Source of the DNA: Streptomyces sp. NBC_00306 | GTDB taxonomy: Bacteria > Actinomycetota > Actinomycetes > Streptomycetales > Streptomycetaceae | Length of the DNA: 64,000 bases | Direction of reading: 5' to 3' | Assembly (NCBI RefSeq): GCF_036169555.1 | Contig: NZ_CP108032.1 | Coordinates: 2,976,001-3,040,000 of the forward strand | The notes under the pieces: generated by a model | The model's input: only the letters and a program-made list of their open reading frames with translations | What the model was told of the DNA's origin: nothing | The model's database searches: none | Made by a program: the position numbers and the translations under genes | Shown: piece after piece, positions 44,996-55,118 of the stretch | How positions within the stretch are numbered: position 1 is the first letter of the stretch | Layout of the letters: every line of letters starts with the position of its first letter

Positions 44996-45478
44996 ATGCA
45001 CTCAGTGGTGGAACGCGAACTGGAGCTGAAACTCGTACTGTCGCCCGAGCGGAGCGTCCCCGTTCCGGCCCGGCTGACCTATCGCACGGACGATCCGTAC
45101 GCCGTGCACGTCACTTTCCACGTCGGCTCCGACAGTCCGGTCAAGTGGACCTTCGCACGGGAGCTGCTGGTGGAGGGGGTGTTCCGGCCGTGCGGCCACG
45201 GCGATGTCCGGGTCTGGCCGACCAAGGTCGACGGCAGAAACGTCGTCCTGATGGCGCTCAGCTCACCGGACGGCGACGCGCTGCTGGAGGCGGTGGCCAC
45301 GGTGGTGTCGGCCTGGCTGGAGCGGACGCTGCGGGTGGTTCCCCCGGGCTCCGAGTCCGAGCGGCTGGGCATCGACGACGGTCTCGCCGAGCTGCTGGCG
45401 CCCACCCCGGCCGACGATCTGTGGCTGCGCAGCCCCTGGCCGTCGGACGAGTCGCAGGAGGGCGACGCCCATGCGTGA
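44996..45478 (+). CDS. ssgG: SsgA-like sporulation/cell-division protein (probably SsgG)
   Basis: 160 aa. The SALP family fold: LELKLVLSPERSVPVPARLTY, RTDDPYAVHVTFHV, VKWTFARELLVEG, HGDVRVWP, ALSSPDGDALLEA. SALPs control septum-site positioning and peptidoglycan in sporulating aerial hyphae. The symbol ssgG rests on synteny with S. coelicolor (between RDD genes and the FAD oxidase/hpd region) rather than on diagnostic residues. ATG 44996 chosen over longer frames because the conserved N-terminus starts there. Confidence 0.8.
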   Translation: MHSVVERELELKLVLSPERSVPVPARLTYRTDDPYAVHVTFHVGSDSPVKWTFARELLVEGVFRPCGHGDVRVWPTKVDGRNVVLMALSSPDGDALLEAVATVVSAWLERTLRVVPPGSESERLGIDDGLAELLAPTPADDLWLRSPWPSDESQEGDAHA

Positions 45479-45484
45479 GAGGGA

Positions 45485-45865
45485 TCAGACGTAGGTATGG
45501 GTGATGAACTCGATGGAGTGGCCGTCGGGGTCGTCGATGTACACCCCGCGGCCACCGAACAGGTGGTTGATCCGCTGCGGCTCGGCGTGCGCCGGGTCGG
45601 CCCAGTACGGCAGTTCCCGCTCCGTGATCCGCGCGAAGATCGCGTCGAACTCCTCCTCGGAGACGAGGAACGCCAGATGCTGGGAGACGATCTCGGCGTC
45701 CCCGCTCCGGTCGTAGTAGTCGAGCGTGACCCCGCCGCTCAGGGCGACACTCGCGAAGGGGCCGAAGGCCTTCGGCTCGGGTTCGTCGATGAGTTCGGTG
45801 AGAAAGCGGGCGGCGGCGAAGCGGTCACGGGCATGGACGATGGTGTGGTCGAGGCGTGCGGGCAC
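45485..45865 (-). CDS. VOC-superfamily (glyoxalase-like) protein
   Basis: 126 aa from a GTG preceded by CAGGAGGAGG. Paired beta-alpha-beta VOC halves: LDHTIVHARDRFAAARFLTELI and GVYIDDPDGHSIEFITHTYV. The usual metal ligands are His in DHTI, His in VSQHLAF and Glu in GHSIEFI. Reaction unknown. Ends 6 bp from the ssgG stop, convergent. Confidence 0.8.
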   Translation of the reverse strand: MPARLDHTIVHARDRFAAARFLTELIDEPEPKAFGPFASVALSGGVTLDYYDRSGDAEIVSQHLAFLVSEEEFDAIFARITERELPYWADPAHAEPQRINHLFGGRGVYIDDPDGHSIEFITHTYV

Positions 45866-45998
45866 GGCTGCCTCCTCCTGGGCGCTTGCCCGGCGGCAGG
45901 ACCGCCGGGCCGATGTCTCCACGCTAGGACCACGGGGACGGCCGGGCATCGGCCATCGGTCCGACGGCCCGGCAGACCTTGGACCGAGGACCCGGGGC

Positions 45999-47366
45999 TC
46001 AGAAGAGCTTGCCGGGGTTGAGGATGCCGAGCGGGTCGAAGGTGGCCTTGATGCCGCGCTGCAACTCCACTCCCACCGGCCCGAGTTCGCGCGCGAGCCA
46101 CTCCTTCTTCAGAACGCCGACGCCGTGCTCGCCGGTGATCGTGCCGCCGAGTTCGAGGCCGAGCGCCATGATCTCGTCGAACGACTCGCGGGCCCTTCGG
46201 GACTCGTCGGCGTCGGTGTGGTCGAAGCAGACGACGGGGTGGGTGTTGCCGTCTCCCGCGTGGGCGCAGACGCCGATGGTGAGGTCGTACTTCTCCGCGA
46301 TGCCGGCCGTGCCCTCCAGCATCGCGCCGAGCTTCGAGCGCGGTACGCAGACGTCGTCGATCATGGTCGCCGTCTTCACGGTCTCCAGCGCGGTGAGCGA
46401 CATCCTGCGCGCCTGGAGGAGCAGTTCCGACTCGGCGACCGTGTCGGCCGGGACGACCTCGGTGGCACCCGCGGCCTTGCACAGCACTCCGACGGCGGCG
46501 AGGTCGGCGGCCGGCTCCGGGGTGTCGAAGGCGGCCAGCAGCAGGGCCTCGGTCGTCTCGGGCAGCCCCATGTTCGCCATGGCGTTGACCGCCCGCAGCG
46601 TCGTGCGGTCCATGAGCTCCAGCAGCGACGGGGTGTGGCCGCGCTCCATGATCGCGCAGACCGCGTCGCAGGCGGCCGCCGCCGAGTCGAACTCCGCCGC
46701 CAGCACCAGCTGGGCGGGCGGCTGCGGCCTGAGGGCCAGCACCGCTTTGACAACGATGCCGAGGCTGCCCTCGGAGCCGACGAAGAGCCTGGTGAGGTCG
46801 TAGCCCGCGACGCCCTTGGCGGTGCGGCGGCCGGTGCTCAGCAGCCGGCCGTCGGCGAGGACGACGTCCAGGCCGAGCACGTACTCCGCGGTCACGCCGT
46901 ACTTGACGCAGCACAGTCCGCCGGACGCGGTGCCGATGTTCCCCCCGATCGTGCACATCTCCCAGCTGGAGGGGTCCGGCGGGTAGTAGAGCCCGTGTTC
47001 GTTGACCGCGCGGGAGAGCACGGCGTTGACGACCCCGGGCTCCACGACGGCGATCCGGTCGACCGGACTGATCTCCAGGATCCGGTCCATTTTCGTGAGC
47101 GAGAGCACGATGCACCCGTCCGAGGCATTCGCGGCGCCGGACAGGCCGGTGCGGGCGCCCTGGGGAACGACCGGGACACGCAGTTCGGTCGCGGTGCGCA
47201 TGACGTGCTGCACGTGTTCCACCGTGCGCGGGAGGACCACGACCGCGGGTGTGCCCGCCTCGCAGAAGCTCGCCATGTCGTGTCCGTACGACGCCGTCAC
47301 ATCCGGATCGGTGATGAGGGCATCGGCGGGCAGGCCGGAACGCAGCCGTTCGAGAAGATCGTCCAT
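45999..47366 (-). CDS. FAD-linked oxidase (GlcD/D-lactate dehydrogenase-like)
   Basis: 455 aa. FAD-binding PCMH domain: VVVLPRTVEHVQHVMRTA, VVPQGARTGLSGAANA, DRIAVVEPGVVNAVLSRAV, SWEMCTIGGNIGTASGGLCCVKYG. C-terminal oxidase part: GITGEHGVGVLKKEWLA (GTITGEHGVG loop) and DPLGILNPGKLF end. Likely oxidises a 2-hydroxy acid (glycolate or D-lactate class). Ends with the GK(L/M)F family terminus. Confidence 0.9.
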   Translation of the reverse strand: MDDLLERLRSGLPADALITDPDVTASYGHDMASFCEAGTPAVVVLPRTVEHVQHVMRTATELRVPVVPQGARTGLSGAANASDGCIVLSLTKMDRILEISPVDRIAVVEPGVVNAVLSRAVNEHGLYYPPDPSSWEMCTIGGNIGTASGGLCCVKYGVTAEYVLGLDVVLADGRLLSTGRRTAKGVAGYDLTRLFVGSEGSLGIVVKAVLALRPQPPAQLVLAAEFDSAAAACDAVCAIMERGHTPSLLELMDRTTLRAVNAMANMGLPETTEALLLAAFDTPEPAADLAAVGVLCKAAGATEVVPADTVAESELLLQARRMSLTALETVKTATMIDDVCVPRSKLGAMLEGTAGIAEKYDLTIGVCAHAGDGNTHPVVCFDHTDADESRRARESFDEIMALGLELGGTITGEHGVGVLKKEWLARELGPVGVELQRGIKATFDPLGILNPGKLF

Positions 47367-47474
47367 GGACCCAGCGTCGCACCAGGGGCCATCGGTGTGA
47401 ACCCGTCTGCGTTCCGGTTCACAGGGCCGGGTGTGTTCTTCGTATTTACTGCTCGCTGACGCACAGTGAGCGCC

Positions 47475-49238
47475 ATGAACAGCGAACATCTGAAGACCGC
47501 CGCGATCAGCACCCTGGTCGCCGCGACGCTGGTCACCGGAGTCGTCGTGCTGGTTCCCGCCCGCGACGAGCTGGGCCCCCGCCCGGCACCCGGCAGCCCC
47601 GGCGCCCGGGCGCTGGCCGCCACGGCGACGGGCATTCCGGCCGCCCTCGACGACCTGACCGCTCTGATCGCCGAGCGGGAGCGCTGGCTCCAGGCGCACC
47701 CCCGGGACGGGGACTCGTGGGCACTGCTCGGCTCCGCGTATGTGGAGCGGGGCATGCGGCTCGCCGACTGGACCGCGTTCCCGAAGGCCGAGAGCGCCCT
47801 GCACAGGTCTCTGGAGGCGCTGCCGGCGGAGGAGGGCAACACCGAGGCCCTCATCGGCCTCGCCACTCTGGCCAACGCCCGGCAGGACTTCGTCACCGCC
47901 CGCGCCCTGGCCGAGCGAGCGGTCAAGCAGCGGCCGAAGCGGTGGACGGCGTACCCGGCACTGATCGAGGCCTGCAACGGCCTCGGCGACTACAAGGCAG
48001 TCATCAAGGCGATGGACACCCTCACGTCGCTGCACACGGGGTCGCAGGCGCTGGGGCTGGCCGCGCGGGTCTACCGCAACCGCGGCTGGCGCGAGGACGC
48101 GGCAGCCACCGCGTACGACGCCGTGGGCAGCGCCTCGAACCGCGCGGAGAAGGCGGTCGCCCTCCAGCAGCTGGGCGATCTGGCCTGGGAGCGCGGGGAG
48201 CCGCAGGAGGCCGTCGAGGCCTACGACCGTGCCCTGAAACTCGCGCCGGACCACCACCCGGCCCTGGCGTCGCGGGCCCGCGCGCTGGCGGCACTCGGCC
48301 GTACCGACGAGGCCTTCCGCGACTACCAGGCGGCTCTGGAGGAGCTTCCGCTGCCGCAGTACGCCCTGGAGGCGGGCGAGTTGTACGAGTCGCTCGGGCT
48401 GAACGGGGACGCCCAGTCGCAGTACGAGCTGATGCGCACCTCGGCCACGAAGGCCGGCGAGCACGGCGTGAACCAGGAACTGGTGCTCGCGCTGTACGAG
48501 GCGGACCACGGCGACCCCGAGGCCGCCGTGCGCCGGCTCGAGGGCGAGTGGAACCGCAAGCACCGCAGCATCCAGGTCGCGGACGCGCTGGGCTGGGCCC
48601 TGTTCAAGGCGGGCCGGGCGAAGGAGGCGCTGCCGTACGCGAAGAGGGCGACGGACGAGGGCCTGCGCAGCCCGCAGTTCTCCTACCACCGGGGGGAGAT
48701 CGAGCGGGAGCTCGGTCTGTGGGGTCCGGCCCGCCGGCACCTCGCGGAGGCGCTGCGGATCAATCCGCACTTCTCGCCGCTGCTGGCTCCGCTGGCCACG
48801 GACGCCCTCGCCGCGCTCGGGGAACTGCCGGACGGCGGTCCCAAGAAGGTGACCGGGGAGGAGCGGGACGCGGATCCCGTGCAGGGCGACGGGGTCACGG
48901 GCGGCCCGGTGAGGCCTAAGCAGGAACCCTCCGAGCGGGCCCGGTCGGGCAGCGCGACCCCGTCCGCCGACGGAGCGGGGACGGGGTACGGAGCAGGCGC
49001 GGGCACGGGCTCGTCCGGTACGGATGCCTCCGGTGCGGGATCGTCCGCGACCGGCTCCTCGGGCTCGCACTCCGGCGGTACGGGCCGGGGGACGAGCCAG
49101 GGCTCCGGTGCCGGGCAGCAGGCACCGCCGTCGCAGCAGTCCCCCGGGCAGTCCGCGGGCACCGCGCCGCGGCAGAACGCGAACGCCCAGCCGCCGGCGT
49201 CCGGCGGGCCCGGCAACGCGCGGCCGGGGGGCAACTGA
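47475..49238 (+). CDS. TPR-repeat membrane/secreted protein
   Basis: About 587 aa; start ATG 47475 (GTG 47466 possible). A signal anchor (AAISTLVAATLVTGVVVLVP) is followed by ~10-12 TPR units, for example EALPAEEGNTEALIGLATLA, QLGDLAWERGEPQEAVEAYD and DALGWALFKAGRAKEALPYA. The last ~160 residues are Gly/Ser/Thr/Ala-rich and disordered. TPRs mediate protein contacts; partners are unknown. Divergent from the FAD oxidase; the sortase gene follows convergently. Confidence 0.82.
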   Translation: MNSEHLKTAAISTLVAATLVTGVVVLVPARDELGPRPAPGSPGARALAATATGIPAALDDLTALIAERERWLQAHPRDGDSWALLGSAYVERGMRLADWTAFPKAESALHRSLEALPAEEGNTEALIGLATLANARQDFVTARALAERAVKQRPKRWTAYPALIEACNGLGDYKAVIKAMDTLTSLHTGSQALGLAARVYRNRGWREDAAATAYDAVGSASNRAEKAVALQQLGDLAWERGEPQEAVEAYDRALKLAPDHHPALASRARALAALGRTDEAFRDYQAALEELPLPQYALEAGELYESLGLNGDAQSQYELMRTSATKAGEHGVNQELVLALYEADHGDPEAAVRRLEGEWNRKHRSIQVADALGWALFKAGRAKEALPYAKRATDEGLRSPQFSYHRGEIERELGLWGPARRHLAEALRINPHFSPLLAPLATDALAALGELPDGGPKKVTGEERDADPVQGDGVTGGPVRPKQEPSERARSGSATPSADGAGTGYGAGAGTGSSGTDASGAGSSATGSSGSHSGGTGRGTSQGSGAGQQAPPSQQSPGQSAGTAPRQNANAQPPASGGPGNARPGGN

Positions 49239-49255
49239 CCGTCGCGGGCGACCGG

Positions 49256-49274
49256 CCCCGGCGCAGAGCCGGGG
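49256..49274. terminator. Short hairpin terminator
   Basis: CCCCGGC/GCCGGGG with a 5-nt loop between the convergent TPR and sortase genes, adjoining the sortase stop. Confidence 0.5.
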
Positions 49275-49952
49275 TCAGCGGAGGGTGGCGTAGACGATGA
49301 GGTTGTCGACCGGGTGGCCCTGCGCGTCGAAGGCTCCGTCGCAGGTGATCAGCCGCAGCTCGCGGCCCGCCGTGCGGCCGTAGACCCGTTCGGTGGGAAA
49401 GGCCTGCTTGCTGACCGTCTCCGTGGCGGTGACGGTGAAGTGGGCGGTCGCTCCCGCGGCGTTGCGCACCGCTATGTCCGCGCCCCGGGCGATCTTCCGG
49501 AGGTCGTGGAAGACGGCGCGGCCGTGGCGGGTGTCGTTGTGACCGATGATCACGGCGGCCCCGCTGTCGCCCGGGACGGCCGCGCCGGTGTACCAGCCCG
49601 CGGTCATGCCCCGGTCCGCGGGCGGGACTTCGACGGTGCCGTCCCGGTTGAGGCCGAGTCGCATCAGCGGGCCGGTCACACCGATCGAGGGGATGCTCAC
49701 CTCCACGGGGTCGGCTTTCCGCTTCGGGGCGGGGTCGGCCTTCTGCTGACGGGCGGGATCGGAGGGCGCTGTGGCGGAGGCGCGCGGTGTGCCCGCGGCC
49801 GGGTCCTCGTCGGCCGCCGCGGAGCAGCCGGTGACGGCGGCGAGAAGGGCGAGGGCGAGGGCGGTGGCACGAAGGGGACGGGCGGGTGCGCGGGACGCGC
49901 CGGTCCGCGCCTGCCCGAAGGCGGGCTGACCGGGACGGTGCGGCGGGGTCAT
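49275..49952 (-). CDS. Class F-like sortase (lipoprotein form)
   Basis: 225 aa. The N-terminal signal ends in AAVTGCSAA with a possible lipobox Cys43. The sortase barrel has catalytic His138 (VIIGHNDTR) and Cys204 (ELRLITCDG), and a C-terminal NLIVYATLR. I cannot place the catalytic Arg with certainty. Class F sortases are abundant in Actinobacteria and most lack a defined substrate. The adjoining small surface protein (50025-50432) may be a client, although it has no standard LPxTG motif. Confidence 0.8.
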   Translation of the reverse strand: MTPPHRPGQPAFGQARTGASRAPARPLRATALALALLAAVTGCSAAADEDPAAGTPRASATAPSDPARQQKADPAPKRKADPVEVSIPSIGVTGPLMRLGLNRDGTVEVPPADRGMTAGWYTGAAVPGDSGAAVIIGHNDTRHGRAVFHDLRKIARGADIAVRNAAGATAHFTVTATETVSKQAFPTERVYGRTAGRELRLITCDGAFDAQGHPVDNLIVYATLR

Positions 49953-50024
49953 CGGAACTCCTGAGGCGGCAGAGGTCCGCGGGGGCGGCGCCGTGAGCGG
50001 CGACCACCCCCGCGGCGGGGTGGG

Positions 50025-50432
50025 TCAGCCGTGGCGACGGCCCGCCGTACGACGGCGGATCACGACGGCACCGGCGCCCGCGAGCAGCGCGACTCCGGCT
50101 GCCGATCCGGCGAGAGCGGTGCTGTTGCCGCTCCCGGCGCCGGCGGGCTGCTCCCCCGCGTCGACACCACCGCGCGGCAGACGGCCGGGCCGCTCCTGCG
50201 CCGGGGCGGGCTTGTCACCCGCGTCGACACCACCGCGCGGCAGACGGCCGGTTCCCTTCTGCGCGGGGGCGGGGGTGGGCGCCGCTTCGCGCACCGGCTG
50301 CGAGGGGCGGTCCGCGGTCGGCTTGGCGGGAGCCGGGGTCGAGTCGGCGAAGGCGCCGCCGGCCGGGACGATCATTGCCGCGGTCGCGGCGGTGGCGACG
50401 GCGAGGACACGCAGGGAGAGGCGGTGGGACAT
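50025..50432 (-). CDS. Small secreted protein with LPRGG repeats and C-terminal membrane segment
   Basis: 135 aa. Sec signal (RVLAVATAATAAMIVPAGGAFA), a Pro/Ala linker, two copies of a 21-residue unit containing GRLPRGGVDAG, then a hydrophobic C-terminal stretch (STALAGSAAGVALLAGAGAVVI) ending RRRTAGRRHG, the architecture of a cell-wall sorting signal without LPxTG. The repeat is visible in DNA as a 63-bp period (from about 50155 and 50218). It lies 72 bp from the sortase gene on the same strand. Confidence 0.72.
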   Translation of the reverse strand: MSHRLSLRVLAVATAATAAMIVPAGGAFADSTPAPAKPTADRPSQPVREAAPTPAPAQKGTGRLPRGGVDAGDKPAPAQERPGRLPRGGVDAGEQPAGAGSGNSTALAGSAAGVALLAGAGAVVIRRRTAGRRHG

Positions 50433-50533
50433 GAATGTGGCTCCATTCCAGCTCGGACCAGGGATGCCGGGACGGCGTCGCAACGCGGCGTCCGGCATGG
50501 GCGTCAGGCTGTCCTGAAGTTGTGAGGAAGCTG

Positions 50534-52537
50534 TCAGATCGCTGTGATGGGCGTATCAGGGTTGCCGGGGGCCTCCCGCCGGCCAGGGACGGGCGGGCTC
50601 ACCGGGAGCCGGAGCGTGAACACCGACCCCTGCCCCTCGGTGCTGGCCGCCTCTGCCGAACCGCCGTGCCCTTCCGCCAGTTTGCGCACGATCGCCAGTC
50701 CGAGACCGCTGCCGCCGGTGCGCCGGCTGCGCGACTTCTCCGCGCGCCAGAAACGGTCGAAGACGTACGGCAGGTCGTCCGCCGGGATACCGCTGCCGGT
50801 GTCGGCGACCTCCACGGCCACCTCGTCCCCGCCGTCGGAGCCCCGGGCGCGCAGGGTGACGGTGCCGCCGGTCCCGGTGTGGCGCAGGGCGTTGGAGACG
50901 AGGTTGCCGACGGCCTGCCGCAGCCGCACGGGGTCCGCGGTCAGCGCCGGTGTGCCGCCGGGCACCGAGACCGCCAGCGTGACACCGGCCGTCTCCGCCC
51001 GTGCCTGGTGCGCGGCCGCGACCTGGCCGAGCAGCTCGTCGATCTGTACCGGCTCGGGGTGCAGGCGCAGGGCGCCCGCGTCGGCCTCGGCCAGGTCCTG
51101 GAGGTCGTCGATGATGTGCTGGAGCTGCACCGCCTCCTCCAGCAGCGAGGACACGAACGCCGGGTCGGGGTCGGCGAGTCCGTCCTCGGCCGCCTCCAGC
51201 CAGCCGCGGATGTTGCTCAGCGGGGTGCGCAGTTCGTGCGCGACGTCGCTGACCATGGCCCGGCGCTGGGCCTCCAGCCGGGCGCGGTGGGCGGACATGT
51301 CGTTGAACGCCGCGGCCAGCCGCCCGATCTCGTTGTCCGCGGTGACCGCCACCGGCGCCGTCGTCTCGCCGTCCTTCATCCGCTGCGCCGCCCCGGTCAG
51401 CGCGCGCAGCGGCCGCACGAGGCGGGTGGCGGCGAGCAGGGAGGCGCCGACGGTGAGGGCGAGGACGAGGGCTGCGGCGCCCGCGATGCGTGCGGTGTTC
51501 GCGGGGGAGAGGTCGAAGCCGGGGACGGTGGTGCTGTCGGGGTCGCCGATGAACAGCAGCGCGGGCGAGGAGACGTAGGAGCTGAGCTGTTCGCGTCGGG
51601 CGGTGCCCACGCAGGAGGCGATGGCCCGGTCCTCCAGGCTGCCCGCCGGGCCGCGTACGACCGGCGCGGGCTCGGCCGGCGCGGGCTCGCCCGGGGTGGG
51701 CAGTCCGCCGGATTCCGCGGACTGGCGCGGGACCGGGCGGGCCTCGGTGTCGCGCTTCCAGGACAGGTCCAGGCCGAGCCGGACGCCCGCGCGGCCCTGC
51801 CGGTCCAGGCAGGCGTCGGCCAGTTTGTTGAGGGTGGCGAGCGCGGCGCGTTCGCTGCGGGTGGGTTCGTCCAGGACGTCGAGCGGGCAGCGGGTGCCCT
51901 CGATCCGGTCGATGTCGTTGCCGACGACCTGGATACGGGGGCGGCCGCTGGGAGTTCGCAGGATGTCCGAGGCCAGTCCGTACTCGCGCAGACAGCTCAC
52001 GACCCTGTCGGCGGTCTTCTGCAGCTGTGCCCCTTCGGCGGCGGGCAGCCGGAACGGTCCCACCGCACGCGGGTCGATACGGTCCGCCGGGCCGCCGCCG
52101 CTCTGCTCGGTCGCGGGGGTGAGCGCGCTGTCGGCGGAGAGCGGGTCGACGACGGCCGAGGGCTGGGGCGGCAGCGCGGGCGGTGTCTTCTCGGTCGCGG
52201 AGTCGGCGATGGGGGCACGGCTCTGCGTGGTCAGCGCGATGCGTCGGCCGTACTTCCGGGCCAGCGCCCGCACGGCCGGCTCGACACCGTCCCACTGCGG
52301 GTGCGTCGCCGCGCGGCCGAGCAGCGCGTGGTAGATCCGGGCGTCGTCGGTGAGGTTCTGGCCCTGCTCCTGCCTGATGGCACCGGAGGTGGTCTGCACG
52401 GCCAGCCAGGCGGTCGCCGCCACCGAACAGGCGGCCACCAGCGCGGAGACGGCGAGCAGACGGCCCAGCAGACTCTTGCGCAGCGGCAGCCGCCGCTCGC
52501 CGCGGCCGGGCTGCCGCTCACGGCTACGGAACCGCAC
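50534..52537 (-). CDS. Sensor histidine kinase
   Basis: 667 aa. N-terminal membrane helix (LLAVSALVAACSVAATAWLAV), a ~330-residue extracellular sensor with several Cys, a second helix (TARIAGAAALVLALTVGASLLAA), HAMP, HisKA with the phospho-His near residue 434 in VSDVAHELRTPLSNIRG, and HATPase_c (QAVGNLVSNALRHT; DTGSGIPADDLPYVFDRFWR; GGSGLGLAIVRKLAEGHGG). Overlaps the response regulator by 14 bp, a single operon. Signal unknown. Confidence 0.92.
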   Translation of the reverse strand: MRFRSRERQPGRGERRLPLRKSLLGRLLAVSALVAACSVAATAWLAVQTTSGAIRQEQGQNLTDDARIYHALLGRAATHPQWDGVEPAVRALARKYGRRIALTTQSRAPIADSATEKTPPALPPQPSAVVDPLSADSALTPATEQSGGGPADRIDPRAVGPFRLPAAEGAQLQKTADRVVSCLREYGLASDILRTPSGRPRIQVVGNDIDRIEGTRCPLDVLDEPTRSERAALATLNKLADACLDRQGRAGVRLGLDLSWKRDTEARPVPRQSAESGGLPTPGEPAPAEPAPVVRGPAGSLEDRAIASCVGTARREQLSSYVSSPALLFIGDPDSTTVPGFDLSPANTARIAGAAALVLALTVGASLLAATRLVRPLRALTGAAQRMKDGETTAPVAVTADNEIGRLAAAFNDMSAHRARLEAQRRAMVSDVAHELRTPLSNIRGWLEAAEDGLADPDPAFVSSLLEEAVQLQHIIDDLQDLAEADAGALRLHPEPVQIDELLGQVAAAHQARAETAGVTLAVSVPGGTPALTADPVRLRQAVGNLVSNALRHTGTGGTVTLRARGSDGGDEVAVEVADTGSGIPADDLPYVFDRFWRAEKSRSRRTGGSGLGLAIVRKLAEGHGGSAEAASTEGQGSVFTLRLPVSPPVPGRREAPGNPDTPITAI

Positions 52538-53246
52538 GGCCGGCGCCCTTCGCCGGGTCCGCGAGCTTGTAGCCGACGCCGAAGACGGTCAGGAGGCGGG
52601 CGGGCCGCCGCGGGGCGGGCTCGATCTTCTTGCGCAGATTCATGATGTGCACGTCGACGGTCCGGTCGCCGATGTAGCGGGCGTAGCCGTGCAGTTCCTC
52701 CAGGAGCCGCTGCCGGGTGAAGACGCGTCCCGGCTCGGCGGCCATCGCGGCCAGGATGCGGAACTCACCGGGCGTGCACTCGACGCGTGCGCCGTCGACG
52801 CTCACCTCGTGGCGGTGCGGGTCGACGACGAGGGTGCCCACCGCGAGGACGGGCTCGGCCGCCGGCCGCGCGGCGGGCGGACGGGTCCGGCGCAGCAGCG
52901 TACGGACCCGCGCCATCAGTTCGCGCGGGCTGTAGGGCTTGGTCATGTAGTCGTCGGCCCCGAGGTCGAGGCCGAGCAGCAGATCGTCCTCGGTGGAGCG
53001 GGCGGTGAGCATCAGAACCGGCAGTTCGTACGTCTCCGCCCGCAGGATGCGCAGGACGTCCAGACCGTCGGTCTTCGGCATCATCACGTCGAGGACGAGC
53101 AGGTCGGGCGCTCTGTGGCGGATCTCCTCCACGGCGGCGCGGCCGTCGCGTACGAGCGTGACCGTGTGGCCCTCGCGTTCCAGATAGCGGCGGACCAGTT
53201 CGGCCTGCTTCTCGTCGTCCTCGGCGACCATGACATGTGCGCTCAC
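52524..53246 (-). CDS. OmpR/PhoB-type response regulator
   Basis: 240 aa from a GTG at 53246 (an ATG four codons later is possible). Receiver: VAEDDEKQAELVRR, phospho-acceptor Asp53 in DLLVLDVMMPK, LTARS and ADDYMTKPYSPREL. The C-terminal winged helix (TPGEFRILAAMAAEPGRVFT, GYARYIGDRTVDVHIMNLRKKIE) is OmpR-type. Cognate of the kinase encoded directly downstream; target genes unknown. Confidence 0.93.
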   Translation of the reverse strand: MSAHVMVAEDDEKQAELVRRYLEREGHTVTLVRDGRAAVEEIRHRAPDLLVLDVMMPKTDGLDVLRILRAETYELPVLMLTARSTEDDLLLGLDLGADDYMTKPYSPRELMARVRTLLRRTRPPAARPAAEPVLAVGTLVVDPHRHEVSVDGARVECTPGEFRILAAMAAEPGRVFTRQRLLEELHGYARYIGDRTVDVHIMNLRKKIEPAPRRPARLLTVFGVGYKLADPAKGAGRAVP

Positions 53247-53287
53247 GCCGCGATCGTAAGCAGTCGGAAGCGGTCGGCAGGCACGAA

Positions 53288-53324
53288 GTGCCGGACAGGC
53301 CTGCTGTGCAGGCCTGTCCGGCAC
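53288..53324 (-). terminator. Terminator of hpd
   Basis: Perfect 17-bp stem GTGCCGGACAGGCCTGC/GCAGGCCTGTCCGGCAC with a 3-nt loop, 40 bp after the hpd stop. Confidence 0.85.
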
Positions 53325-53364
53325 CGGGATCGTGGTCCGGTATTCCCTACCGGGACTCGACGGC

Positions 53365-54561
<1,197 letters not shown>

Positions 54562-54566
54562 TCAAT

Positions 54567-54607
54567 CTGTACAGCCTGAGAGCAGTATGGAGGGGCTTTC
54601 TGTACAG
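54567..54607. promoter_or_regulatory. Two CTGTACAG palindromes between hpd and the Lrp-type gene
   Basis: CTGTACAG occurs at 54567-54574 and 54600-54607, 33 bp apart (about three helical turns), in the 123-bp divergent region. They are candidate sites for the Lrp/AsnC product, which would autoregulate and control hpd. Confidence 0.6.
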
Positions 54608-54630
54608 GATGCCCATCCCGGGGGTGCGCC

Positions 54631-55107
54631 ATGGCGATCGATCATCTGGACGGCCGGCTCATCGTGCTGCTGGCCCGTGAGCCGCGCATCGGCGTGCTGG
54701 AGGCGTCCCGTCGGCTGGGGGTCGCCCGCGGCACCGTGCAGGCCCGGCTGGACCGGCTTCAGTCGAATGGAGTCATCCGCGGACTGGGACCCGACGTCGA
54801 CCCCGCGGCCCTCGGCTATCCCGTCACCGCCTTCGCGACCCTGGAGATCAAGCAGGGCCAAGGCGCCGATGTCAGGGCCCATTTGGCGGGTGTGCCCGAG
54901 GTGCTGGAGCTGCACACGACCACCGGGCACGGCGACATGCTCTGCCGTCTGGTGGCGCGGTCCAACGCCGATCTTCAGCGGGTGATCGACCGGGTTGTCG
55001 GTTTTGATGGCATCGTGCGGGCCTCCACGGCGATCGTCATGGAGAACCCTGTGCCCCTGCGGATCATCCCGCTGGTGGAGCAGGCCGCGGAGGACGAACC
55101 AGCCTGA
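54631..55107 (+). CDS. Lrp/AsnC-family transcriptional regulator
   Basis: 158 aa. HTH: DHLDGRLIVLLAREPRIGVL, EASRRLGVARGTVQARLDRLQ (recognition helix). RAM ligand domain: TAFATLEIKQGQGADVRAHL, VLELHTTTGHGDMLCRLVA, RVIDRVVGFDGIVRASTAIVM. Position divergent to hpd suggests control by tyrosine or an aromatic pathway metabolite (inference). Its stop is 12 bp from the ABC importer start; read-through into it is possible. Confidence 0.92.
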   Translation: MAIDHLDGRLIVLLAREPRIGVLEASRRLGVARGTVQARLDRLQSNGVIRGLGPDVDPAALGYPVTAFATLEIKQGQGADVRAHLAGVPEVLELHTTTGHGDMLCRLVARSNADLQRVIDRVVGFDGIVRASTAIVMENPVPLRIIPLVEQAAEDEPA

Positions 55108-55118
55108 GTGGAGCGCGC

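Noticed and set aside
45739..47382. A 547-aa minus-strand frame
   Set aside because: Frame shadow of the FAD oxidase; lacks any FAD motif.
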